Part shown: positions 1 through 8,700 of the stretch, one piece after another | Position numbering within the stretch: position 1 is the stretch's first letter | Layout of the letters: each line of letters begins with the position of its first letter | Source of the DNA: Chrysochromulina tobinii | Taxonomy: Eukaryota > Haptophyta > Prymnesiales > Chrysochromulinaceae | Direction of reading: 5' to 3' | Assembly: GCA_001275005.1 (NCBI GenBank) | Contig: JWZX01003071.1 | Span: 1 to 38,679, forward strand | Length of the DNA: 38,679 nucleotides | Program-made: the position numbers and the translations under genes | Notes under the pieces: generated by a model | Told to the model about the DNA's origin: nothing | What the model saw: the letters and a program-made list of their open reading frames with translations, nothing else | Database searches by the model: none

Positions 1-124
1 CACCGGTGAGCTGCGCGACGGTCTCGGCCTCCTCGTAGCCCGCTTCCGGCGGCATCATCTTGTCGCCCGGTGGCGTGGGAGCCACCGCGGCATCGACCTC
101 CTCGCGCGAGAAAAAGGCGCCCAT
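1..124 (-). CDS. 5' end of an unknown gene, cut by the window edge
   Basis: Reading leftward from the ATG at 124-122, the frame stays open for 41 codons to the edge. It starts MGAFFSREEVDAAV and continues through a Pro-rich, acidic stretch (PTPPGDKMMPPEAGYEE) to AETVAQLTG. The start MGxxxS fits the N-myristoylation consensus (Gly2, Ser6), so the product may be a lipid-anchored cytosolic protein. That is inference from a short motif. Third codon positions are almost all G or C, as in the sure genes here. No domain is visible in this fragment and the rest lies outside the window. Confidence 0.5.
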   Translation of the reverse strand, partial: MGAFFSREEVDAAVAPTPPGDKMMPPEAGYEEAETVAQLTG

Positions 125-501
125 CGCACCGCCGCTTGTCTGTGGCCTAAGTGTCCTGTGGGGTGCTTCACTTCCGTGTGGTGGTTACAAAAAGTTGGGA
201 AACCTCAGGTGCCCCCCCCGGAGGGGGGGGCCACTTAGGCCACGTGTTTAGGGGCCAGGGTCCATACCCACCCTTAGTAAATGACAGGCCGGAGGCGCGG
301 TGACTGGTATTGCTAATTACGCGCGGTACAGTTACGAGTTATTTCTGATAGTGTTCGTGAAAGTTACGAAAGTATCGTATGTATGATTACACGTACTTAT
401 GATTGAATCGACTCTGCACAGCTAACGCACAGCGCTCACGGCTCACGCGAGAAACGCAGGGTTGCTTGTCACTCCCTATCCCTTCCTCGCCGCGCGCTCA
501 C
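125..501. other. Non-coding stretch between the left-edge gene and the tandem duplication
   Basis: Apart from the C8/G8 hairpin, nothing is recognisable. Part of it (about 295-410) is AT-richer than its surroundings. It should hold the promoter of the left-edge gene and the 3' region of the zinc-knuckle gene. Confidence 0.4.
211..231. repeat. C8/G8 hairpin
   Basis: A run of eight C (212-219) and a run of eight G (223-230) are separated by GGA, with one further G-C pair (211/231). The sequence can form a very stable stem-loop or a G-rich structure. It lies about 90 bp upstream of the start of the left-edge gene, so it could sit in its promoter or leader. No function can be read from the sequence. 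Confidence 0.5.
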
Positions 502-842
502 GCGAGCAACGGCGAGCCGCCGAGGCCGCCGCCGAGGCCGCCGCCGTTCCTCCCCCCTGGCTGTGACCGCCGTCGAAGCGCAGCCCAGCCGGCGCATCCA
601 CGACTCGTTGCTCTCGTGGAGGGCCTCCTTGGCACGCGGCCAGCCGCCTTGATGGCGCGCTTCTTAGCACGCGAGCAACGGCGAGCCGCCGGGGCCGCCG
701 CCGAGGCCGCCGCCGAGGCCGCCGCCGTTCCCCGGGCCAGAACCGCCGTCGAAGCGCAGCCGGCGCATCCACGACTCCATGCCCTCGTGGAAGGCCTCCT
801 TGGCACGCCGGACAGCCGCCTTGATGGCGCGCTTCTTTGCAC
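502..842. repeat. Tandem duplication of about 170 bp covering a terminal exon
   Basis: Copy A (about 502-670) and copy B (about 671-842) align over almost their whole length, both opening with GCGAGCAACGGCGAGCCGCC. Copy B holds the terminal exon of the leftward gene at 664-1261 and reads as good protein (AKKRAIKAAVRRAKEAF). In copy A the same reading breaks just after AKKRAIKAA because one base is missing, and its middle has diverged further. Copy A therefore looks like a decayed extra exon copy downstream of the used stop codon. Confidence 0.75.
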
Positions 843-1261
843 GCTCTGCGCACGATGACGACCGCCACGAGCAATTCAGATGCAGGCAAGCGGCCGCACG
901 GCCACGCGCGCGCGAGGCGAGAGCACTCACCTTCTCTTCTCTTGTTGATGCCTGCGGGCGAGCGCTCGTTGGCTTTGCAGTGCGTCAGCCGCAAGCAACG
1001 GCGGTGCTGCCCCTTGTCGCACCGTGGGCACTGCGAATTATCGCCCGAACCGTCGTCATAGTGCGCCCATCTTCTCTGTTTCGGGCGTGCCTTGGCACGC
1101 TCGCGCACGAACTTCTTGAATCCCGACCTGCGAGTGTGGCGGCGGTGTGGGCAGGGGTGAGCGGGCGTCGCGGCCGAAGTCGACGATTGGGGCATGATTG
1201 GGGTGGGTTTTCCGATCGTATAGGAGGTCGCCGGCCCGAAGAGCGGGTACTTTTTGGCCAT
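664..1261 (-). CDS. Small basic Cys/His (zinc-knuckle-like) protein, two exons
   Basis: The spliced reading joins exon 1 (1261-931) to exon 2 (845-664) and gives 170 residues with the stop at 666-664. It starts at an ATG reading MAKKYPLFGP. Exon 1 ends GAAG before GTGAGT; exon 2 follows GCGCAG; joining restores the frame as INKRRE-ERAKKRA. Seen: a basic stretch (FKKFVRERAKARPKQRRW), a Cys/His cluster with CPRC, then H, C and HC (CPRCDKGQHRRCLRLTHC), a basic helix (RAKKRAIKAAVRRAKEAF) and a Gly-rich tail. A zinc-binding nucleic-acid protein is plausible but not shown. The only ATG-started open frame through exon 1 reads past the donor into nonsense, so simple ORF calling misses this gene. It is head to head with the gene starting at 1446. 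Confidence 0.55.
846..930 (-). other. 85-bp GT-AG intron
   Basis: On the minus strand the donor is AAG/GTGAGT (GT at 930-929) and the acceptor is GCGCAG (AG at 847-846). It is a phase-1 intron. Removing it joins two frames with good coding character. The intron itself keeps one frame open, which explains why unspliced frames run through it. Confidence 0.6.
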
Positions 1262-1445
1262 TGGAGCGCGTACCGAGCCCGGCGGGGAGAGGGACGATTT
1301 CAGCCGCGGAACGGCCTCACGCCCACACCCGCGTCGACAATCCCGAAGATAGTTACGGAACCTCAAGTCTTGTTATCGAGGCCGAAAGCGTTCGAATTTC
1401 AAGTCAAGTCGAGTGACTTGACTTGACTTGACTTGCGCAGAGTCG
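1262..1445. promoter_or_regulatory. 184-bp spacer between divergent genes, with a CTTGA-repeat hairpin
   Basis: The spacer separates the ATGs of the leftward zinc-knuckle gene (1261) and the rightward SGNH/chromo-barrel gene (1446), so it must contain both promoters. It holds an exact inverted repeat with 12-bp arms (1399-1410 and 1415-1426) around the loop GAGT. The arms are made of repeated TCAAG/CTTGA units, and the right arm continues as a short CTTGA array to about 1434. The run ends in GCGCAG just before the ATG, so it could instead be the 3' end of a 5'UTR intron. No TATA box is evident. Confidence 0.45.
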
Positions 1446-3437
1446 ATGGCAGAGCACAGCATGAAGACACGCAAAGTCAGCATTTCGCACGTGACCGAGC
1501 AGCTACGCCCCGTGCTCAAGCGCCCTCGCGACGAGGAGCCGCAGAGCTCGAAGGTGCAAGAGCAGGGCAAAGCGGTCAAAGCTGCACAGAAGCAGAAATG
1601 CTGCCAGAGCAGCAGCGGCGGCAGCGGCAGAAGCGGCGGCAGCAGCGGCGGCAGCAGCAGCCAGCCACGGCTTTCCACGGCTTCTAAGGTAGCTGGACCT
1701 GGGAGCTGGGCGGCCGAGGAGGCCGCAGTGCTGCGAGGCTTCCGCGCGCGCTTGGACGGGCCGGTGGTCTTCGTGGGCGACTCGATCGCAGAGGAGCTTG
1801 CGCAGTACCTGCAGTCGCGGGTGGGGCTGAAGGAGGTGAGCTGGTGCACCAAGCGCGGCGCCATGCCCGTGGACATTGGCTCGCAGCTCCGGCAGTGGCT
1901 CGCGGTGCCGCACAACCACCAGCTGCTCACCAACGCGGGGCTGCTCATCGTGTGCGCGGGCAAGAACCTCGCACGCACCATGCCGTCGCTGATCGCCGTG
2001 GAGGTGCACAAGCATCTGATCACGCCGCTCCAGAAGCTGTGCGCGGGTCACAAGATCCTCGTCGGACCGCTCACGCGCGAGTACTTTGACTACGCCGGTG
2101 CTGGCGCCGGCAGCGGCGACCAAGGCGCCGGCAGCAGCGCGAGCAGGAGGAGCGAGCGTAGTGGTGGCGCCTACGGATTACCAAGCTGCCCGTCGCTGCT
2201 GCACCGCTCCAACCTCGAGCTGGAGCGGCGCTCGCTCGACGGCGGCTTCGGCTTCGTCAACCTCTTTGGCGGGCGCCTCTCGGTCGACGACTTTCGCGAC
2301 AACCTGCACCTAAAGGACGAAGGGTACCTCAAGATGTTGCGTGCCGTGCTTGAGGTGATGGGCGGCGAGGGTGCACACGACGAGTGTGCACTGTCAGAGG
2401 CGCCGCCCGGCGCACCGATGGAGACGGCGCCGGGCAGCAGTGCTGCACTGGTGGCTGCACCGGCGGCCGCGCAGGCGGCGGCACCGGCGGCCGCGCAGGC
2501 GGCGGCACCGGCGGCCGGTCCCCCACCAGCCAAGGTGCTCACAACGGCGCTCCGTCCTGCCGAGGAGCTGCCGACACCACCAGAGGACACCACGCTACTG
2601 TCCGAGGGCGACGGGGTCGAGGAGGGGGCGGCTGTGTCAGCCCTGGACGTGCGACGCGTGTGGTGCGACGCACACGTGGTCAAGCTGCGCTGGCAGAAGG
2701 CCAAGGCCAAGGAGCCACACGTGACAGCAGTGAAGCTTCGCTTTGAGGGATGGGACCCGAAATGGGATGAGTGGGTTCTCCTCAATTCAGGCAGGGTTCG
2801 CCTAAAGGACGATCCTGCTGCAAAGGCGGCGGCCCTGGCGATTGCGCTGCCGGCCGCGTCACCTGCGTTCGCGAAGGCGCCTCTGCCGCCGGCCGTTTCA
2901 GCACAAGCCCCCCAGCCCACAGCAGCCAAGGAGCCGGGAGTGCGCCCAGCGAGCGTCAGATGCCTGGGTTGCATACCGGGTAGGAAGAAGGCGCACACAT
3001 GCGGGCACGCCGCCCGCATGCTCAGTGGTGCTGCGGCCGCGGCGGCGGCCGCGGACCTTCCCGAGCCTCTGACGAAACAGCCCGAGCCTCTGACGAAACA
3101 GCATGAGCCACTGACGAAACAGCACGAGCCTCTGACGAAACAGCACGAGGAGCGGATCGCTTCGCTTCGGCGACAGCTCGCTTGCGCCAGCCAGGCCACT
3201 GCCGAGGCTACGAGCACCCTCGAGCGCGCTGCGCTGGAGGCCCGCGAGGCGGCGGCGGACGAGGAGGAGGCAAGAGCAACCTATAAACGTGCGCTGCAGC
3301 GGGCCACACAGGCCCACGAGCTGGTCAGAAGTCTGGCGAAGGCGCGCGAAGCGGCACAGCAGCAGCAGGCAGTCCTTGAGGAAGAGCTCGAGAAGCTCCT
3401 CGCCGACCGCTGTGATGCGTCCGCAACGTCGTGTTGA
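1446..3437 (+). CDS. SGNH-hydrolase-like protein fused to a chromo-barrel domain and coiled coil
   Basis: 663 residues from the ATG at 1446; upstream in-frame codons include only a TTG. Residues 1-90 are basic, then Gly/Ser-rich. Residues 105-305 look like an SGNH/GDSL fold: VVFVGDS with Ser113, CAGKN near 170-174, and DNLHLKD with Asp285 and His288 as the usual DxxH pair. After an Ala/Pro-rich linker with AAPAAAQ repeats, residues about 402-457 match a chromo-barrel (Tudor-knot) domain, with the diagnostic GWDPKWDEWV. A Cys/His motif follows near 506-521 (CLGCIPGRKKAHTCG), then four EPLTKQ repeats and an Ala/Glu-rich coiled coil to the C-terminus. Chromo-barrels occur in chromatin and histone-acetyltransferase complexes. 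Pairing one with an esterase-like domain is unusual, and the substrate is unknown. The domain calls come from motifs; the role is inference. Confidence 0.75.
   Translation: MAEHSMKTRKVSISHVTEQLRPVLKRPRDEEPQSSKVQEQGKAVKAAQKQKCCQSSSGGSGRSGGSSGGSSSQPRLSTASKVAGPGSWAAEEAAVLRGFRARLDGPVVFVGDSIAEELAQYLQSRVGLKEVSWCTKRGAMPVDIGSQLRQWLAVPHNHQLLTNAGLLIVCAGKNLARTMPSLIAVEVHKHLITPLQKLCAGHKILVGPLTREYFDYAGAGAGSGDQGAGSSASRRSERSGGAYGLPSCPSLLHRSNLELERRSLDGGFGFVNLFGGRLSVDDFRDNLHLKDEGYLKMLRAVLEVMGGEGAHDECALSEAPPGAPMETAPGSSAALVAAPAAAQAAAPAAAQAAAPAAGPPPAKVLTTALRPAEELPTPPEDTTLLSEGDGVEEGAAVSALDVRRVWCDAHVVKLRWQKAKAKEPHVTAVKLRFEGWDPKWDEWVLLNSGRVRLKDDPAAKAAALAIALPAASPAFAKAPLPPAVSAQAPQPTAAKEPGVRPASVRCLGCIPGRKKAHTCGHAARMLSGAAAAAAAADLPEPLTKQPEPLTKQHEPLTKQHEPLTKQHEERIASLRRQLACASQATAEATSTLERAALEAREAAADEEEARATYKRALQRATQAHELVRSLAKAREAAQQQQAVLEEELEKLLADRCDASATSC
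3063..3146 (+). repeat. Four 21-bp tandem repeats inside a coding region
   Basis: Four near-identical 21-bp units, each starting GAGCC, encode EPLTKQ plus one variable residue pair. They lie just before the coiled coil of the SGNH/chromo-barrel protein. The unit length keeps frame, so copy number could vary without breaking the gene. Confidence 0.8.
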
Positions 3438-4016
3438 TTACGTTCTTGTCTCGAATATTCCGAATGTACGTACATCTTACATGCGCTAGAGTCCTAGAGT
3501 GTAGCGTAGAGACAGGTCCTCAGGTGCACAAGTCACGCGCACATACCGACAGTTTGCCTGTGTGAGGTCGCCGGTCGCCCGCTCGCGGCTCGGGCAGGCG
3601 AGGTGGTGAGCTCCTAAGCGCGCGCATTCTTATATCTTAAAATCAAATTACAACAATGAACTCGAAATTCGATCAGGATCACACGACGCGACCGCCGACC
3701 GGACCCGACCCCCGCACCCGGGCCGGCGGGGTCCGCGTCCGGGGACCCGACCGGACGGTCACGGTGACGTCGATCGCACCCGCACGTCCGGACCGGTCGA
3801 CCGAAACGTATGGAGAGTCTGTATACTGTAGAATCGACTCGAGACTCGGTTCTCGGGCTCTCGCGCAGACGCTGCTGCCACATGGTCATGCTTTACGGGT
3901 TGGTGCCCCATAAGTGCCGCCATGCTCACGTACAAGCGTAGACACGTAGACACGTACATCGATTGCGGCGGATCGTCCCGGGGCATGCGCGTGCATGCAT
4001 CCTTTGCGCCAGCCGC
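3438..4016. other. Intergenic region with an ACCGG-rich inverted segment
   Basis: This lies between the 3' ends of two convergent genes (ending at 3437 and 4017). An AT-rich patch (about 3626-3660) is followed by a GC-rich block (about 3685-3805) of short repeated and partly self-complementary words such as GGACCCGACC, GGGGTCCGCG and CCGGACC, which could fold. No gene is recognisable. Confidence 0.4.
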
Positions 4017-4572
4017 CTAGCGCTGCTCGTCCTTGACGCTGCTTGTCGACGACTTTGTCTTCTTCTTCTTACCGGGCAGGAGCACAGCGGCAGGCGGCGG
4101 CACGCTCGTAGACGTCTCCTCCATCGTCTTCTTGATCTTCTTCCCCTTGCTACCTGGCAGCGCAGCGACAGGCGGTGGCGAGGCGGCGGTGATCGTCGGC
4201 TTCTTCTTCTTCCCCTTGCTACCTGGCAGCGCAGTTGCGCTGCTCTCGATGTGCAGACCGCGGTTGGCATCGTACGTGAGGTACTTGGACGCTTTAGGCG
4301 GCGGCGGCGACAGCGTGGCTGTGCTCGCCGTGTTCTTTCCGCCATCTTTTGCGTGCAGCGCGCTCACGGCGCTCTGAACGGCGCGGTACCGCTTGTACTC
4401 AGCGCCCAGCAGCTTGTGGATTTCGGCGTCGGTCGCCGAGGCAATCTTCCTTTTCTCATCCTTGGAACCTGGCGCCTTCCTCGCCTCACGCAGCCTCTTC
4501 ATGAGCTCCATGAAGGGCTTGCGCATCTTCTGATCGAGGGACTTGGTGAAGGCGCTAAAGGGACTACTGCTG
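4017..4572 (-). CDS. Terminal exon of a Lys-rich protein with LPGSKGKKKK repeats
   Basis: The open frame reads leftward from about 4572. An in-frame ATG at 4526 starts MRKPFMELMKRLREARKAPG, but good protein continues upstream (SPFSAFTKSLDQK) to a likely acceptor CCTGCAG at 4573, with a branch-point-like CTAAC further upstream. I therefore take this as the last exon of a spliced gene whose 5' exons I cannot place. Seen: a helical basic domain (KRKIASATDAEIHKLLGAEY), then three Pro-rich repeats ending in ALPGSKGKKKK, ALPGSKGKKIKK and LLPGKKKK. The tail resembles a nucleolar or nucleic-acid-binding Lys-rich tail. I do not recognise the family. Confidence 0.5.
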
Positions 4573-5756
4573 CTGCAGGCGAGACACGAAGGATGAGTCG
4601 GGCCAAGTGCCCAGGGTGGCGTGCACGTTAGCGTGGTGCATGGGTGGTCGCCTTATTAGGTGGCCTATTGGAGGGGAGCAGCGCACTGATGCTTGGTCTT
4701 GTTGAGTGATGGCAGCGTACTTGCACTGCTCGTCGGAGTTTGCGCTAAAACCAGTGCGAGGATGGATAGATGCGCAAGTACGACGCGAAACAGGGGCGAC
4801 GCCATCTGGGAGCGACTTTTAGGGAGCGACGGGCGCAAAGGATCAGAAAGGGATCGAAAGATAGGCCGTCAAGTTTTTTGACAATGCTGAACCGATTTTG
4901 TTCTTGTGCATGCATAAGTGCATGCACACACACAATTCACATCTGGCGACCAGAGAACAAACGCCCGGCTTGCCCTGCTGATGCACACCCAGCACTGCCC
5001 CACGGAGTTTGGCACCCCCAGGCCCCAGCTGAGTCGCCGAGTTCGGGCCGTGCGTAGACAATTTCACGAGGCGAGCCCGTCAAGATCGCGTGAAATTGCA
5101 CCATCGAACGTACAAAAATGATCGCGGAAGTTCCGCGAAAATTGGGTCACCCCAAAAAGCCCTAGGAGGGTCCCACACTCCAAAGACCCAACGTAACACA
5201 CCAACCCAGAAAGCGACAACGCGTGTTCCTCGCACACATCTCTGCCTTGATCTCTGCTCTCGGCAGGCAAAGTGCGAAAATCGCACGGAGCAGTGCGAGA
5301 GCCCCCTTCGCACTGCGCGGGCGCGCGGGGGCAGTGCGTTTCGTTGGATTGGTGTGTTACGTTGGGTTGGTGTGTGGAACACGGGGACACGGGGCACACC
5401 TATTTTTGGGCACCGTTCACGGTGTTTATTCGCATAGAAGGCTCCCACAGAGAGCGGTCAACTCATTGAGAAAAAAGGCTTCCTCCCTCAAGGTGGCTTG
5501 CCTCCCAACACGCCCACGCAGCACAGCTGCCGCGAGAGGCTGGCAGCTAGCTGTTCGTGGTTCGAGTGCCACCTTAGCCGGCCGACACCAGCCGCTGCGC
5601 GCCCGCCCCGCGGCTATTGCCTTGCAGCGCTCCCCTGCTCTCCCTATAGCAAGGAGCTCAGCCCGACCTCCATCCACTCATGAGCTCAGCCCCTTCCATT
5701 GTTCGTGTTGCAGGCTCTTCGAGGGCGCTTCAGTAGTGGCGGTGAGTGCGCTGCGC
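4573..5756. other. 1.2-kb region between divergent genes
   Basis: It must hold the 5' exons and promoter of the Lys-rich leftward gene and the promoter and leader of the NACHT gene. Frames here give no convincing protein. The frame of the NACHT gene stays open upstream of its ATG to about 5223, but with poor codon character and no ATG. A TTGCAG at 5708-5713 could be an acceptor for a leader intron. Inverted repeats fill about 5120-5375. Confidence 0.4.
5187..5366. repeat. Inverted repeat with 21-bp arms, MITE-like
   Basis: The arm CCCAACGTAACACACCAACCC (5187-5207) recurs inverted at 5346-5366 with one mismatch. Smaller hairpins lie within and beside it: CGCGGAA/TTCCGCG near 5123-5137 and CAGTGCGA/TCGCACTG around 5290-5320. 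The whole block could fold into one large hairpin. It could be a non-autonomous element or a structured leader of the NACHT gene. No target-site duplication was identified. Confidence 0.5.
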
Positions 5757-8700
5757 ATGCCGGCGGTCAAGGAAGGGAGTGACCGCTCGGCCAAGGGCCA
5801 GTCGGCGGTCAAGGCGGCAAAGGCTGCGCCCGGGCTTGTCGCGGTGATCAAGGCCGATGTAAAGGCCGAGAAGTCGCCCAAGGATAATGCACTTCCCGCA
5901 GGCAGCGCTTCTCCCAAGGTCGCCAGGAAAGAGGTGAAGCCGGCCGAGCACAATCAGGGGAGCGATCGAAAGGGAGCGGCTGATAAGGGCGGGCAAGGGA
6001 CTGGGCGGAAAGCCGAGGCCGTCAGCGGGAAGCCGAAGCCGACGGGCAGTGCCCTGGGTGGCATTGCTCTGGGTGGCCTGCCGAAGGCCGGGCCGCTGCC
6101 GCCGATGTCGCCCCAAGCGGCCCCCGAGCCGGTGCGCACAACGGCCGGCCCCAGGGTCGACTATTACAGCGCGGAGCTGCTCAGCCGACAGCCGCTCGCG
6201 GCAGCGGCGCGCGAAGCCCTTTACCGCAAGTGCGGCAAGAAGGACAAGGACGTGTGCTACACGCGCAACGAGCAGCATCGGCCGAGCGGCGTCGAAGACG
6301 GCAAACCCTCGCGCCACGAGCGCGTTCCGCCGGGCAAGATCGTGCTCATGTTTAATTGCGCGCGGTCGAGCTTCGAGTTGACGCACGGTGATGTGGCGAC
6401 CTTGCCCGATTCGGAGACCATCGACCTGCGCGCGCTCACGAGCGGCGCGGCGCTCGGGCGCATCAAGATTTCGCCCGAGAAGGGGACCCCCATAGAAGAT
6501 CGTATCGATTGCCCCAATGAGTGGCGTGTGGGGGCCGAGCATGGCCTGGTGCACGATGGACTCCAGTCAGACGGGAGCCTCGAGGTGCGTATCGACTGGC
6601 GCGATCACGATGGCGATTCGCACGTGGCGCTGCTCCGTTTCAACCCTTGGCTCGCGTACGGCTGCGGCGAGGGCGCGCGCCTCGCCATGCGCAAGCCCGG
6701 GATGCTCGAGGGCACAGCCGCGACGGTGCAGCGCACGCTGCGCGACGACTCGGTCGTCGTGCGCCGCGACGGTGTGGCGATGGGAGAGGTGACCGTCGAC
6801 CCGACGCCATTCACGGTGGTGAAGGCATTGAACCCACGGCATGCGCCGGGCACGCGGCTACTGTTCGTGCATGACGGTGCCTCCGTCGATGCGCTTGTCG
6901 AGCCCTGGCACGAGAAGGAGATCGATATCAAGGAGGGCTCGCGCCACAATTTAGCAGTGCAGAGTCGCCTCATGTCGGGTTGGGTGACCATGTCCACCAA
7001 AGATGGCATCGACAACCTCAAGCGTGTGGAGGAGGGCGGCGAGGGCGACGTGCCAGGCGAGGAGAATGTGGTGTACGTTCTCTGCTCGGCGAAGCCTCTC
7101 GCCCTACGAGCCGGGTGCGACCCTCTGAACAGCGAGAAGTGCGGCACGCTCATGCCCAAGACGCCGTGCCGCGTTCTAGAGAAGCGCGAGACGGAGGAGT
7201 TTGGGCTGCGCGCGTACATCTCATCGCTCCCTGGCATGGTGGTCTCGCTCTGCGCGGCGCTCAACGAGTTCAACCACGCGGTGCAGCGCTTCCCCTCAGT
7301 GTCCGAGTACGAGGCAGCGCGTGCCAATTATTTAGAGGATATCGTGACACGTGAGGCGCTTGTCGAGGACGCGATCACGGGGAACAACCTGCGCATCAAG
7401 GACCAGACGCTGCACGTGTCGACCGGGACGGAGCAGCAGGACAACTCACGCATCCCGTCCGAGTGGAATGTGAGCGACGTACGTGACCTCGTGACGCTGC
7501 TGCTCCAAGCCTCGCCCAACCGTCACATGGGGTTGCACCCGGCACTGCCCGTGCTCGTGCGCGCCGGGCCGGGAACCGGCAAGACGTGGATGGCGAAGCA
7601 GGCGGTCTTCACGCTCGCCGATCGTCTGCTGCGCGGCGCGGGCGCCAACGACGGCATCCGGCTCGTGCCGATTGTCGTCTTCGTGCAGCGCATCATCTAC
7701 CTGCTGCGCGAGGCGTCCGCCTCGAACCAAAGCAAGCATCAGTCTTTGCTCGGACGGTACATCGAGTCGATGTACAGCGGCAAAAAGTTCCAGTCGTGGT
7801 GTGACATGCTCATGCAGGCGTACGAGATGCGCGCGCTCATCGTGCTGCTCGACGGCGTCGACGAGGCCGCCGGTCTGCGCGAGCAGATCGACGAGTTTGT
7901 GCACAAGGACATCGTGCCCAGCGGCAATCGCGTGCTGGTGACCACTCGGCCTGAGGGCATCCTGCTCTCGTCTTACATCAAGACCTTTGTGGTGATGAAC
8001 CTGTGCCAGCTCACCAACGAGCAGCAGAGGCGCGTGATCAACATCCAGATGGAGGGCAACGAGTTCTTCGACCACCTGCTCTCGCTTGGCGAGGTGCGCA
8101 AGGGGCTGGACGACGCGTACAAGAAGATTGGCGCCGTCACGCGCGCCGACCTCGAAGCGTTGTGGGCTCCGAGTGGATGGCTTATGGCCGACTCGGACGA
8201 CTTCGACCCGGCGGAGCGCCAGAAGGACCAGACGGGTACGCGGGTAGTCGCCGAGAGCCACCGCGCCATCCGCTCGGCGTACCTCAAGGAGCTCGACGAC
8301 GGCATGCGCGAGGCCCGAGGCGCGAGCCGTGTGCCGCTGCTCGACCGCATCGACACTGCCATGGCCAAGGTGTCTGTAGGCGCGCAGGCCAAGGAGTTTG
8401 CGCAGGTGCTGCTCGCGGACGCGGGCGACACGTCGGGGGGCACGAAGCCGCCCTTCTCGGTCGCCCTCAAGCTGAGCAGCCTGTTGCAGGGGCGCAAGGA
8501 AGAGCTGCAGAAGCTCGAGGCAACCACCGATAAGAAGAAGAAGAAGGAGATCCAGGCGAAGGAGGCACTCGAGGTGAAGGCGGCCGAGGCGATGTGGAAG
8601 ACCATGTGCCAGCGCACGGACGAGATCTACATGGTCGCTGAGCACATGGAGCCCGTCTTCAAGAAGGTCGTCGCCAAGCTCGTGACCGAGGTCGGCAAAG

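Noticed and set aside
2171-3217. Minus-strand frame of 348 codons over the SGNH/chromo-barrel gene
   Set aside because: The plus-strand frame has clear domains; this one only reads the repeats backwards (SCCFVRG).
5540-5600. GGTTCGAGTGCC as a tRNA T-loop
   Set aside because: No matching acceptor, anticodon or D arms around it.
5223-5756. Upstream extension of the NACHT gene frame to 5223
   Set aside because: It begins at GTG, has no ATG, weak codon character and overlaps the inverted repeats; the first ATG is at 5757.
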